Positions 41,835 through 51,137 of a DNA stretch of 64,000 bases are shown in pieces. Each line of letters begins with the position of its first letter. Position 1 is the first letter of the stretch. The position numbers and the translations under genes are program-made. The stretch covers positions 1-64,000 of the forward strand of contig NZ_JADFBY010000012.1 in assembly GCF_015223065.1 (NCBI RefSeq). Direction: 5' to 3'. This stretch comes from Mucilaginibacter sp. JRF (lineage in GTDB: Bacteria; Bacteroidota; Bacteroidia; Sphingobacteriales; Sphingobacteriaceae). Below the pieces are notes generated by a model. It saw only the letters and a program-made list of their open reading frames with translations, did no database searches and was not told the origin of the DNA.

Positions 41835-42359
41835 TCAGGCATCCACACCAATGTACCCCCTCGCGCACAATTCCTCATACAATATCTTAAACCAGTAAGT
41901 ATATTCTTCGGGGTGTTCGTCAAGGTCGTGGGCTATCATTTCGGGAGCCATGTATATATGGTCGGCTACTTCATCAGGGTTTACATCAGGTTTTGCTGAG
42001 TAGTTACCGATGAATACATGATCAAATTCATGTTCGTGCAGGCCATCACCCAGATCGGCCTGATAGGTAAACGTAAAGGCCTCGGTAAGCGGGCAGGTAA
42101 TGCCCATTTCTTCCATTAAGCGCCTCTCGGCAGCCTGCAAATTGCCTTCGCCCGGCCGCGGGTGACTGCAACAGGTGTTTGACCATAAGCCCGCCGAGTG
42201 ATATTTGCCATCAGCGCGTTTTTGCAACAGCAGCTCGCCCTTGCTGTTAAACAGTATAACCGAAAAAGCGCGGTGAAGTACGCCTTTATGGTGCGCCTCC
42301 ATTTTTTCCATAACACCGGTTTCGTTATCGTTACTGTCAACCAGAATTACATTTTCCAT
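41835..42359 (-). CDS. idi: Isopentenyl-diphosphate delta-isomerase type 1 (Nudix)
   Basis: About 174 residues. It interconverts isopentenyl and dimethylallyl diphosphate for isoprenoid synthesis. I use ATG 42359 (MENVILVDSNDNETGVMEKM), the usual N-terminus; upstream in-frame codons are unconserved. The catalytic Cys lies in LWSNTCCSHPRPGE, the Nudix-like box is AAERRLMEEMGI, and the Glu-bearing EHEFDHVFIG follows. The end FKILYEELCARGYIG is typical. It is monocistronic, convergent with the previous gene and divergent from GH97. Confidence 0.94.
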   Translation of the reverse strand: MENVILVDSNDNETGVMEKMEAHHKGVLHRAFSVILFNSKGELLLQKRADGKYHSAGLWSNTCCSHPRPGEGNLQAAERRLMEEMGITCPLTEAFTFTYQADLGDGLHEHEFDHVFIGNYSAKPDVNPDEVADHIYMAPEMIAHDLDEHPEEYTYWFKILYEELCARGYIGVDA

Positions 42360-42674
42360 TTCATTTAACATATACGGGAGCTTACGGCGTGCGGATGGTG
42401 CGGCCATCAAAATACAAACAATTAACGCAAATGTTGTTCAAACATTTTGTTTCGGCACTGCTCAACACTGCTCATGGTATTTTATAACCGCTAAAACAGG
42501 GTAAATCAGTTTAAAAAATTACATGATTTATGTATGTGTTTAATTGTTTAAGTAATTGATTTATAATGTTTTGATTTTGTATTGCATTTAAATTTTGATT
42601 AAAAAACATGCACACGGGCAAATACTTTACAAAATTTGCCATCAACCAGTATTTACTTATAAACCATTTCCGCT
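42360..42674. other. Divergent promoter region, idi / GH97
   Basis: 315 bases, strongly AT-rich. No gene and no TAnnTTTG box were found on the plus strand. Short repeats of TTTAATTGTTTAAGTAATTG type lie near 42537-42560. Confidence 0.5.
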
Positions 42675-44777
42675 ATGCGTAGTTATTTATTATTGATGTT
42701 GTTATTGTGTGCAGGTATATTTTCTGTAGATGCCCAGCAGATCACGTCGCCCGACAAAAATCTTGTGCTCAACTTTGAGCTGAAGGACAACGGCGTGCCT
42801 ACATACAGCCTTACTTATAAAAAGAAGGATGTTATTAAAACCAGTAAACTGGGTATCGAAACAAAGGATGTTCCCTCATTTTTGAACGGCTTTACCATTA
42901 CCGATACTCAAAAAAACACGTTCGACGAAACCTGGCAACCGGTTTGGGGCGAGCAAAAAAACATCCGCAACAACTATAACGAGTTGCTGGTAACGCTTAC
43001 CCAAAAAGCCGAGAAGGATCGTTTTATTCGCATCCGTTTCCGTTTGTTCAATGATGGCCTGGGTTTCCGTTATGAGTTCCCATCACAAAAAAATCTGAAT
43101 TATTTTATCATCAAAGAGGAGCATACACAATTTGCCCTTGCCGGTGATCATAAAGCGTTTTGGCTGCCCGGCGATTTTGATACGCAGGAATACAGCACGG
43201 TAACTTCAAACCTGTCTGAAGTTCGTGGTAAAATGAAGGCTGCCGTTACGCCAAACGTTTCGCAAACCACTTTCTCGCCAACCGGATTACAAACTCCGCT
43301 GATGATGAAAAGCAAGGATGGTTTGTACATCAATATACACGAGGCGGCGTTGGTTGATTACTCGTGCATGTCGTTAAACCTGGATGACAAGAACTTCGTG
43401 CTCGAATCATTCCTTACCCCTGATGCTATTGGCGATAAAGGCTATATGCAGGCGCCAACCCAAACCCCTTGGCGTACTGTTATTGTGAGCGATAAGGCAG
43501 GTGATATCCTGATGTCGAAACTGGTTTATAACCTGAACGAGCCGACCAAATTCAAAGATGTATCGTGGATAAAGCCCATAAAATACGTAGGTGTATGGTG
43601 GGAAATGATCACCGGCAAAAGCACCTGGGCTTATACCGATCTGGAGAATGTGCAGCTTGGTGTTACCGATTACAGCAAAACCAAGCCTAACGGTAAGCAC
43701 GGTGCCAACACACAACACGTTAAGGAATATATTGACTTTGCTGCCAAAAACGGTATCGACGCGGTATTGGTTGAAGGCTGGAACCAGGGTTGGGAAGATT
43801 GGTTTGGCAAAACCAAAGATTACGTGTTCGATTTTGTGACCCCATACCCTGATTTTGATGTAAAGGAGCTGCATCGTTATGCCGAATCAAAAGGTGTAAA
43901 GATAATTATGCACCACGAAACATCAGGCTCGGTACGTAACTACGAACGCCATTTAGATACTGCATATAAATTCATGGTTGAAAATGGTTACAACGCTGTT
44001 AAAAGCGGTTATGTAGGGCAGATCATTCCGCGTGGAGAGCACCATTACGGCCAATGGCTGGTTAATCATTATCTGTATGCTATTACTAAGGCTGCCGATT
44101 ATAAAATTATGGTAAATGCCCACGAGGCTATCAGGCCTACAGGTTTGGCGCGTACTTACCCTAACCTGATAGGCAATGAGGCTGCACGTGGTACCGAGTA
44201 CGAATCATTCGGTGGTAACAACCCGGATCATACTACTATTTTGCCATTTACCAGATTGATTGGTGGGCCGATGGATTATACACCGGGTATCTTCCAAACC
44301 AAGATCAACGCATACAATCCGGATAACAACTCATTTGTACATACTACGCTTACCAAGCAGTTGGCGCTGTATGTAACCATGTATAGTCCGCTGCAAATGG
44401 CGGCCGACCTCCCCGAAACTTATAACAAGTTTTATGATGCCTTCCAGTTTATTAAGGATGTCGCGGTTGATTGGGATGAATCGTATGTGTTAGAAGCCGA
44501 GCCTGGCGACTATATTACCATTGCCCGTAAGGCAAAAGGCAAAAATGAGTGGTTTGTGGGCAGCGTTACTGACGAGAATGCCCGCACCGCCGTTGTTAAA
44601 TTTGATTATCTGCCAAAAGGAAAAACTTACGAAGCTATCATTTACGCCGATGGTAAAGATGCAAGCTACGATAAGAATCCGCAAAGCTATACCATCCGCA
44701 AAATGAAGGTGACCTCAAAAACAGTGCTTAAACAGGCTGTGGCACCGGGCGGTGGTTTCGCTATCAGTGTAAAATAA
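42675..44777 (+). CDS. Glycoside hydrolase family 97 (SusB-like)
   Basis: A 700-residue exported enzyme. The signal peptide is MRSYLLLMLLLCAGIFSVDA. The N-terminal beta-super-sandwich starts QITSPDKNLVLNFELKDNGV. The catalytic barrel covers about residues 295-560, with YVGVWWEMITGKSTW, VLVEGWNQGWEDWF, IIMHHETSGSVRNYE, VNAHEAIRPTG and GNEAARGTEYE carrying the Glu residues used in the family. The C-terminal beta domain follows. GH97 enzymes are Ca2+-dependent alpha-glucosidases (inverting) or alpha-galactosidases (retaining); the NEAARGTEYE segment suggests the glucosidase type, less firmly. It precedes a SusR-like regulator and a SusC/D pair, so it may be part of the same PUL. A terminator follows. 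Confidence 0.93.
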   Translation: MRSYLLLMLLLCAGIFSVDAQQITSPDKNLVLNFELKDNGVPTYSLTYKKKDVIKTSKLGIETKDVPSFLNGFTITDTQKNTFDETWQPVWGEQKNIRNNYNELLVTLTQKAEKDRFIRIRFRLFNDGLGFRYEFPSQKNLNYFIIKEEHTQFALAGDHKAFWLPGDFDTQEYSTVTSNLSEVRGKMKAAVTPNVSQTTFSPTGLQTPLMMKSKDGLYINIHEAALVDYSCMSLNLDDKNFVLESFLTPDAIGDKGYMQAPTQTPWRTVIVSDKAGDILMSKLVYNLNEPTKFKDVSWIKPIKYVGVWWEMITGKSTWAYTDLENVQLGVTDYSKTKPNGKHGANTQHVKEYIDFAAKNGIDAVLVEGWNQGWEDWFGKTKDYVFDFVTPYPDFDVKELHRYAESKGVKIIMHHETSGSVRNYERHLDTAYKFMVENGYNAVKSGYVGQIIPRGEHHYGQWLVNHYLYAITKAADYKIMVNAHEAIRPTGLARTYPNLIGNEAARGTEYESFGGNNPDHTTILPFTRLIGGPMDYTPGIFQTKINAYNPDNNSFVHTTLTKQLALYVTMYSPLQMAADLPETYNKFYDAFQFIKDVAVDWDESYVLEAEPGDYITIARKAKGKNEWFVGSVTDENARTAVVKFDYLPKGKTYEAIIYADGKDASYDKNPQSYTIRKMKVTSKTVLKQAVAPGGGFAISVK

Positions 44778-44806
44778 TAATTGGTTTTTTATTAGGTTTA
44801 GAGGTT

Positions 44807-44842
44807 TCCCCGGGGTGCGCAAGCGCCTTGGGGATTTTTTTT
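44807..44842 (+). terminator. Intrinsic terminator after GH97
   Basis: Outer stem TCCCC/GGGGA with an inner GGTGC-GCAA-GCGCC stem, followed by eight T. It separates GH97 transcription from the regulator gene. Confidence 0.8.
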
Positions 44843-44956
44843 GGAGCAGGCTTTTACCCGCCGGGTAGCGCCTTATTAGGTAAAACATAAATATTTATAA
44901 CTTTACCAGCTGTTTAAACTCATTTATATAAGCCGATTAATTATTTATTACTGATT

Positions 44957-47827
44957 ATGCCGCTGCTACGTTGGGTAAAGTTATGTGTGTTTGTATTGCT
45001 GATGCCTGTTATTGGTTTTGCTGCCAATATACGCAGCATTGGGGTGCCGTATGTGCAAAACTATCCTAAAAGCATGTACCAGGCCGGTAACCAAAACTGG
45101 GCCGAAACCCGCGATGCCGATGGCGTAATGTATTTTGCCAATTCCGAAGGCTTATTAGCTTACGACGGGCAGAACTGGCAACTGCACCGAATGCCCAACG
45201 GCCTCATTGTACGTGCCGTAGCCGCCGATGGTAAGGGTAAAATATACACCGGTGCCTTTGGCGAGATAGGCTACTGGGCAAAGAACTCCGCCGGCATATT
45301 TAAGTACACTTCACTGGCGCACCTTATACCCGCTAAGTACCGGCTAAACGAGGAAGTTTGGAAAATATATGTGAGCGATAAGCAGGTCATCTTTCAATCC
45401 TTTGGGGTTATATATGTTTATAAGGATGGTAAGGTAAGCACCATCAAAACCAACCCATACCTGTTTCTTTTTAAGGCGGGCGATCGCTTTATTATTGAGC
45501 AGCTAAATGTTGGCTTGTTCGAGTTAAAAGGTAACAGGCTCGAGTTTATTAAAGGCAGCGAAATATTAAAAACAGGCGTACTCACTATTTTGCCCTTCGG
45601 CGATGGGCGGTACCTCATCGGCACATCAAAAAACGGCTTGTATTTGTACGATGGCCAAACCATCACCCCCTGGAAAACCCAGGCCGATGAGTTTTTACAG
45701 CGTTATCAGCTAAACAATGGTGTGGCTATTCCCGGCAATTATTTCGCTTTCGGGAGTATTTTGAATGGTATCATCATTATTGACAGAGCAGGTAATGTGG
45801 TGCAGCACATCAATAAATCAAGCGGGTTGCAAAACAATACCGTGCTCAGCTTATACCTCGATAACGAACAGAACTTATGGGCGGGGCTTGATAATGGTAT
45901 TGACCGTATCGAGATCATGTCGCCGTTGTATTTTTACTTTGATAAAAGCGGCAGGTTTGGTACGGTATATTCCAGCATCATCCACAATAATAAAATTTAT
46001 TTGGGTACCAACCAGGGGCTTTATTACAGCGATTGGGTAACCAACCAGAACAGGCTTTTTCAGTCGTTTGATTTTAAGCTGATACCGGGCAGCCAGGGCC
46101 AGGTTTGGGATCTGTCGTTGGTTGATGGGCAACTGCTTTGTGGGCATAACGATGGCACCTTTATAGTGAACGGCGCGCAGTTCAAGCAAATATCAAAGGA
46201 GAACGGCGGTTGGATGGTGAAAAAGCTGAGCGATAACCAGCTGATACAAGGCACTTATACTGGCTTGGCTGTTTACAAAAAACTACCCGATGGCGAATGG
46301 GCCTTTGATTATAAGATAGGCAACTTTGTGGTACCATCGCGCTATGTGGAGCCCGATGGTAAGGGACAAATATGGGTGAGCCACGCCTACAAAGGCATAT
46401 ACAAGGTAAAACTGAGCGCCGATGGGCGCAGGGCTGCCTCTATAAAATACTACGACGAAAAGAATGGCCTGCCCGGTAGCTACAACATCGGCGTGTTTAA
46501 TTTGGACGACCGGGTTGTGTTTTCGAGTAATAACGGCTTTTATGTATATGATGATATCAGCGATCATTTTTACAAGTACGATCAGCTGAATAAAAAGCTG
46601 GGTTCGTTTGCGTCATCAAATAAGGTGATACCGGCAAGCGGCAGCAAGTATTGGTTTATTGATCGGGGCAGGGCAGCCCTTGGTGATCTTTCAGTAACCG
46701 GTAACCTCAACCTTGATTCGGCGCGCTTCAGTATTTTGAATGGCCGCATGGTAAAGTATTACGAGAGCATCAGCCGTATCAATAGTAACTTATACCTTTT
46801 TAGTATTGATGATGGCTTTGCCATATTTAATGATCAGGCAGGTAATGTAGCCAATAACGCATCGTTGCCAACAGTGCTCATCAGGCGGGTAGAGAACTTT
46901 ACCGATAAAGCCCGCGCTATTAATAAATGGGATGATATCAGGATAGCTTATCGCCGTAATAACATCCGCATACGTTATGTGCTGCCGGTGTATCATCAGG
47001 CTAAAATTGAATATCAGTATAATTTAAAGGGATATTCGAGCAATTGGTCGGAGTGGGGGCCGCAAACCCAGCGTGAATTTACCGGCCTTGCGCAAGGCAA
47101 TTATGAGTTTGAGGTACGGGCACGGGTAAATGGCCGTGTAACGGGCATCAGCACCTTAAAATTTACCGTGCAGCCACCATGGTACTTAACCAAGATAGCC
47201 TGGTTGGGCTATGTGCTTTTAATTGTAGCCGCATATTACGGGGTGAGGTATTACTACCGCTTTAAATTGCAAAAGCATAACAGGCATTTACAGCAAAAAT
47301 TACAGCGCGAAAAAGAGGAATTTTTAAAGCGTGAAGCCGAAGCCAATGAGCAGCGCTTATTTAAACTGAAGAACGAACAATTACAGGCCGATCTTGACCG
47401 TAAAGGGCGTGAGCTCACCAACTCGGCAATGAACATTGTTTATAAGAACGAGCTGCTGCAACGCATACACGACGAGATAGCCGACCTTAAGGATGCCAAC
47501 GGCAAGCACCTGCCACCCGAACAATTGCGCAAAATACAAAAGGTGGTTGACGAGGGTAAAAGCGACGAGCGCGACTGGGTATTGTTTGAGAACAGCTTTA
47601 ACGAAACGCACGAGAATTTCTTTAAAAAACTAAAGGCCCAGCACCCCGATTTGGTGCCTAATGACCTTAAATTATGCGCCTACCTGCGCATGAATATGAA
47701 CAGTAAAGAAATGGCATCATTGTTGAACATATCATTACGTGGGATCGAGATAAGGCGCTACCGTTTGCGCAAAAAGCTCGGTTTAGACCATGATAAGAAC
47801 CTCGTGGAGTTTCTGATGGAGCTTTAA
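44957..47827 (+). CDS. SusR-like membrane-bound transcriptional regulator (propeller, Y_Y_Y, LuxR-type HTH)
   Basis: A 956-residue regulator. A signal/anchor (residues 1-22) leads a periplasmic region of two-component-type propeller repeats (NWAETRDADGVMYFANSEGL, LLAYDGQNWQLHRMPNG, LYLDNEQNLWAGLDNGIDRI). A Y_Y_Y domain (about 675-750; EFTGLAQGNYEFEVRARVNG) and a membrane helix (IAWLGYVLLIVAAYYGVRYY, about 757) follow, then a coiled coil and a C-terminal HTH (LKLCAYLRMNMNSKEMASLL, about 905-925). There is no histidine kinase or receiver domain, so it is of the direct SusR type and not a hybrid sensor. It is placed just before susC/susD, so it probably senses oligosaccharide in the periplasm and activates them. 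Confidence 0.9.
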   Translation: MPLLRWVKLCVFVLLMPVIGFAANIRSIGVPYVQNYPKSMYQAGNQNWAETRDADGVMYFANSEGLLAYDGQNWQLHRMPNGLIVRAVAADGKGKIYTGAFGEIGYWAKNSAGIFKYTSLAHLIPAKYRLNEEVWKIYVSDKQVIFQSFGVIYVYKDGKVSTIKTNPYLFLFKAGDRFIIEQLNVGLFELKGNRLEFIKGSEILKTGVLTILPFGDGRYLIGTSKNGLYLYDGQTITPWKTQADEFLQRYQLNNGVAIPGNYFAFGSILNGIIIIDRAGNVVQHINKSSGLQNNTVLSLYLDNEQNLWAGLDNGIDRIEIMSPLYFYFDKSGRFGTVYSSIIHNNKIYLGTNQGLYYSDWVTNQNRLFQSFDFKLIPGSQGQVWDLSLVDGQLLCGHNDGTFIVNGAQFKQISKENGGWMVKKLSDNQLIQGTYTGLAVYKKLPDGEWAFDYKIGNFVVPSRYVEPDGKGQIWVSHAYKGIYKVKLSADGRRAASIKYYDEKNGLPGSYNIGVFNLDDRVVFSSNNGFYVYDDISDHFYKYDQLNKKLGSFASSNKVIPASGSKYWFIDRGRAALGDLSVTGNLNLDSARFSILNGRMVKYYESISRINSNLYLFSIDDGFAIFNDQAGNVANNASLPTVLIRRVENFTDKARAINKWDDIRIAYRRNNIRIRYVLPVYHQAKIEYQYNLKGYSSNWSEWGPQTQREFTGLAQGNYEFEVRARVNGRVTGISTLKFTVQPPWYLTKIAWLGYVLLIVAAYYGVRYYYRFKLQKHNRHLQQKLQREKEEFLKREAEANEQRLFKLKNEQLQADLDRKGRELTNSAMNIVYKNELLQRIHDEIADLKDANGKHLPPEQLRKIQKVVDEGKSDERDWVLFENSFNETHENFFKKLKAQHPDLVPNDLKLCAYLRMNMNSKEMASLLNISLRGIEIRRYRLRKKLGLDHDKNLVEFLMEL

Positions 47828-47970
47828 GCCACTACATCATCACCTCTCATAAACCGATTAAGCTAATATTTGTACGATTGACATTCCCAATGTAAGTGAG
47901 TAGGTGTTGAATTTTTATAAATATTTGTATAACAGATATTTAAATAAAATTTAAAACTTGTTTGAGAAAG

Positions 47971-47978
47971 TATTTTTG
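47971..47978 (+). promoter_or_regulatory. Candidate -7 box for susC
   Basis: TATTTTTG fits TAnnTTTG and lies about 110 bases before the susC start, leaving a long leader. No TTG was found at the expected distance upstream, as often seen at activator-dependent promoters. Confidence 0.45.
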
Positions 47979-48089
47979 CCTTGATGTAGTAATGTAGAGT
48001 GCAAAAAATTGAAACAATCTACTTCTCTTCACAGTTTTGCAGGGTATAACACACAATTATTTATACCTAAAAACTAATTAACCAATTTT

Positions 48090-51000
48090 ATGAAGAGAAT
48101 AATTACTATCTCATTGTATGGGGTACTATGTCTGCTTTTCATTGATCGGGCATTTGCGCAGAATATTACCGTAAAAGGTACTGTGAAAGATGCAACGACC
48201 GGTGAAACCTTAATAGGCGTAAGCGTAGCAGTACAAGGCACCCAAACCGGTACCCAAACCGGCCCCGACGGCAGCTACACATTATCAGCTCCGGGCAATG
48301 GTAACCTAACAGTAAGCTACATTGGCTATGCTACTCAAACAGTACCTGTTAACGGGCAAGCAACAGTAAACATCAGCCTTAAAGCACAATCAAACGAATT
48401 ACAGCAGGTTGTGGTAGTAGGTTACGGTACGCAACGTAAACTTGATGTTACCGGCGCTGTATCGCAGGTAAAGGGCGAAGAAATATCAAAACAGGCCTCA
48501 ACCAACGCGGTAAGCTCATTACAAGGTAAAGTTGCCGGTGTGCAGATTACTAACAACGGTTCGCCGGGTGCTTCGCCGCAAATACGTGTACGTGGTTTAG
48601 GTACCGTTTATGGCGATCCTAATCCACTATATGTGGTTGACGGTGTATGGTTCAGCGATATCAGCTTCCTGAATCCTAATGATATTGAAAGCATGAGTAT
48701 CCTGAAGGATGCATCGAGCGAGGCTATTTACGGTGTTCGCGCGGCTAACGGTGTTGTGTTGGTAACTACCAAAAAAGGTAAAGGTGCCCCAACCATTAAC
48801 TACAGCACTTACGCGGGTTGGCAAAAAGTAACCAACCAACCGGCTTTGGCCAATGGTACCGAATACGCTACGCTGATCAACGAGATGAACCAGATCAACT
48901 CGCCTGAAGATCCGTTAACGTTTGCCAATCCATCAAGCTTTGGTACAGGTACCCGTTGGATGGACGTGGTTTTGCGTAACGCCTTCACCATGAAACATGA
49001 CCTTACCGTTAGCGGTGGTACTGATAAATCAACCTATAATTTTTCGGTTGGTTACTTGAAACAACAAGGTGTAGTAACCGGTAATGATTATGATCGTGTT
49101 ACCGCTCACTTACAACAGGATGTACAGGCAACCAAGTTTTTAAAACTGGGTTACACTGCCGTATTGCAAGGCAGTAAATCGCGCGATATTCCGGGCGACC
49201 CTATTTACAAGGCCTTTACAGCCGCGCCAATTGTACCGGTTTATTATGCCGATGGTACTTATGGCGATCCTAACGATTTCCCTATCGGTTCATCAACCAA
49301 TAACGTAAAGGCTCAGTTGGATTACTTTAACCAACGCTCAAAAAATTACCGTGCTACAGGTAACGTATTCGCCGAAATAAAACCAACTGATTTCCTGACC
49401 TTCCGTACCAGCTTTGGTGGCGAGTTTGGCCAGGGTGAGGTTTTAGGTTATAACCCTGTTTACCGCGCAACTGCTACTCAATTCAACGAGATAAGTGATT
49501 TGAGCATAGCACGCGCCGAAACCCGTAACTGGATATGGGAGAATACATTGACCTTCGAGAAAACCTTTGGCGATCATCGCTTAACGGTGTTAGCCGGTCA
49601 ATCATCTCAACGTTATAAATCATACAACATAACCGGTACCGCGCAAGGCGTGCCTTACACCAGCGATGGCGACTTGTACCTGCAATTAGGCCCGGCTACA
49701 ATTAATGATCAGCCTGCAAAAACCGTTATCGACGGTGGTTCGCTGGCTACATACGAGTCATACTTCGGTCGTGTGAACTACGCGTTCAAGGATAAATACC
49801 TGTTCAACGCTTCATTACGCCGTGATGGTTCATCAAAATTCATTGGGTCTGACAGGTGGGGCTGGTTTCCGTCATTAGGTGCAGGTTGGGTGATCAGTAA
49901 TGAGGAATTCATGAAAGATCAAACCATCTTTAATAACTTGAAAGTTCGTGGTAGCTGGGGTCAGATAGGTAATGCGTCAGTACCGGCTAACCTGGCAACA
50001 CAGGTAATTAATAACCAGGCAGCATTCACTGCAATATATAATGGTGTACCTGCAACAGGTGCCAACCTCACGCAAATTGTGCCGCCAATTATTTACTGGG
50101 AAAAAAGTGTTGGTACTGATATTGGTTTAGAAATGGCTTTCCTGAAAAGTAAGCTGACTTTTGAGGCCGATTACTACGTTAAAGAAACCAAGGATGCCAT
50201 TTTCGCTATTCCTATCTTAGGTTCAATTGGTACTGATAATGCACAAATTATAGGTAACCAGGCAAGTTTCCAAAACCGTGGTTTTGAGTTCTCGGCCGGT
50301 TGGAGAGATAACCCAAGCAAAGATTTTTCTTACTCTATCAATGGTAACTTCAGCATCAACACCAATAAGGTGTTGAGCACAGTAACCGGTGCAAACCCAA
50401 TTTACGCGGGTGGCGCGGCCGCTACAGGTGGCCAGTTAAGCACCCGTACCGTATTAGGCCAGCCAATTGGTCAGTTTTTTGGCTACGTGGTTGATGGCAT
50501 ATTCCAAAATCAGGCGGAGATCGATGCCTCGGCCCAGCCAACCGCTAAACCCGGCGACTTTAAATATGTCGATTTTAACAATGATGGCAAGATCGACCCT
50601 AAGGATGACCGCCGTGTGTTAGGTAACCCTAACCCTAAATACCTGTTCGGCTTAAATACATCATTCACTTACAAGGCGTTTGATCTGGCTGTTGATATTC
50701 AGGGTGTAACCGGTGTTGATGTTTACAACGCGGTTAAAGGTCTGCGCTTTGGTGCCGAAAACTTTACCAAAGACTTTTTTGATAACCGCTGGCATGGCGA
50801 GGGTACGTCAAACACTTACCCTTCAGCAGCTATAGGCGGTGGTATCAACTACTATCCAAACTCATTTTTTGTTGAGAATGGCAGTTATATACGCCTGCGT
50901 AACGTGCAGTTAGGTTATACATTACCGGCTGCTTTAACCTCAAAACTATTTGTAAAGAGGGTAAGGGTTTATGCCAATGCGCAAAACGCGGTTAACCTGT

Positions 51001-51116
51001 TTGGTTATAAAGGCTTTAACCCCGAAGTGGGCGGCACGCCAACCAATGCCGGTATTGATAATGGTGTTTATCCATTATACGCTACTTACAACTTTGGTTT
51101 AAATGTTTCATTCTAA
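48090..51116 (+). CDS. SusC-family TonB-dependent oligosaccharide transporter
   Basis: A 1008-residue outer-membrane transporter that, with SusD, imports oligosaccharides using TonB energy. The signal peptide (about 1-23, ending AFA) is followed by the carboxypeptidase-like regulatory domain (ITVKGTVKDATTGETLIGVS), the SusC motif LQQVVVVGYGTQRKLDVTGA (about 110-129), the plug (SSLQGKVAGVQITNNGSPGA; IRVRGLGTVYGDPNPLYVVD) and the barrel, which ends YNFGLNVSF. The length is typical. The regulatory domain has a small duplicated TQTG. It is the first gene of the PUL operon, followed by susD after 21 bases. Confidence 0.97.
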   Translation: MKRIITISLYGVLCLLFIDRAFAQNITVKGTVKDATTGETLIGVSVAVQGTQTGTQTGPDGSYTLSAPGNGNLTVSYIGYATQTVPVNGQATVNISLKAQSNELQQVVVVGYGTQRKLDVTGAVSQVKGEEISKQASTNAVSSLQGKVAGVQITNNGSPGASPQIRVRGLGTVYGDPNPLYVVDGVWFSDISFLNPNDIESMSILKDASSEAIYGVRAANGVVLVTTKKGKGAPTINYSTYAGWQKVTNQPALANGTEYATLINEMNQINSPEDPLTFANPSSFGTGTRWMDVVLRNAFTMKHDLTVSGGTDKSTYNFSVGYLKQQGVVTGNDYDRVTAHLQQDVQATKFLKLGYTAVLQGSKSRDIPGDPIYKAFTAAPIVPVYYADGTYGDPNDFPIGSSTNNVKAQLDYFNQRSKNYRATGNVFAEIKPTDFLTFRTSFGGEFGQGEVLGYNPVYRATATQFNEISDLSIARAETRNWIWENTLTFEKTFGDHRLTVLAGQSSQRYKSYNITGTAQGVPYTSDGDLYLQLGPATINDQPAKTVIDGGSLATYESYFGRVNYAFKDKYLFNASLRRDGSSKFIGSDRWGWFPSLGAGWVISNEEFMKDQTIFNNLKVRGSWGQIGNASVPANLATQVINNQAAFTAIYNGVPATGANLTQIVPPIIYWEKSVGTDIGLEMAFLKSKLTFEADYYVKETKDAIFAIPILGSIGTDNAQIIGNQASFQNRGFEFSAGWRDNPSKDFSYSINGNFSINTNKVLSTVTGANPIYAGGAAATGGQLSTRTVLGQPIGQFFGYVVDGIFQNQAEIDASAQPTAKPGDFKYVDFNNDGKIDPKDDRRVLGNPNPKYLFGLNTSFTYKAFDLAVDIQGVTGVDVYNAVKGLRFGAENFTKDFFDNRWHGEGTSNTYPSAAIGGGINYYPNSFFVENGSYIRLRNVQLGYTLPAALTSKLFVKRVRVYANAQNAVNLFGYKGFNPEVGGTPTNAGIDNGVYPLYATYNFGLNVSF

Positions 51117-51137
51117 CATCTAACAGCAGAGAAAAAA

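Noticed and set aside
43407..43874. Open antisense frame of 155 codons opposite GH97
   Set aside because: Shadow of a strongly conserved gene; no independent evidence.
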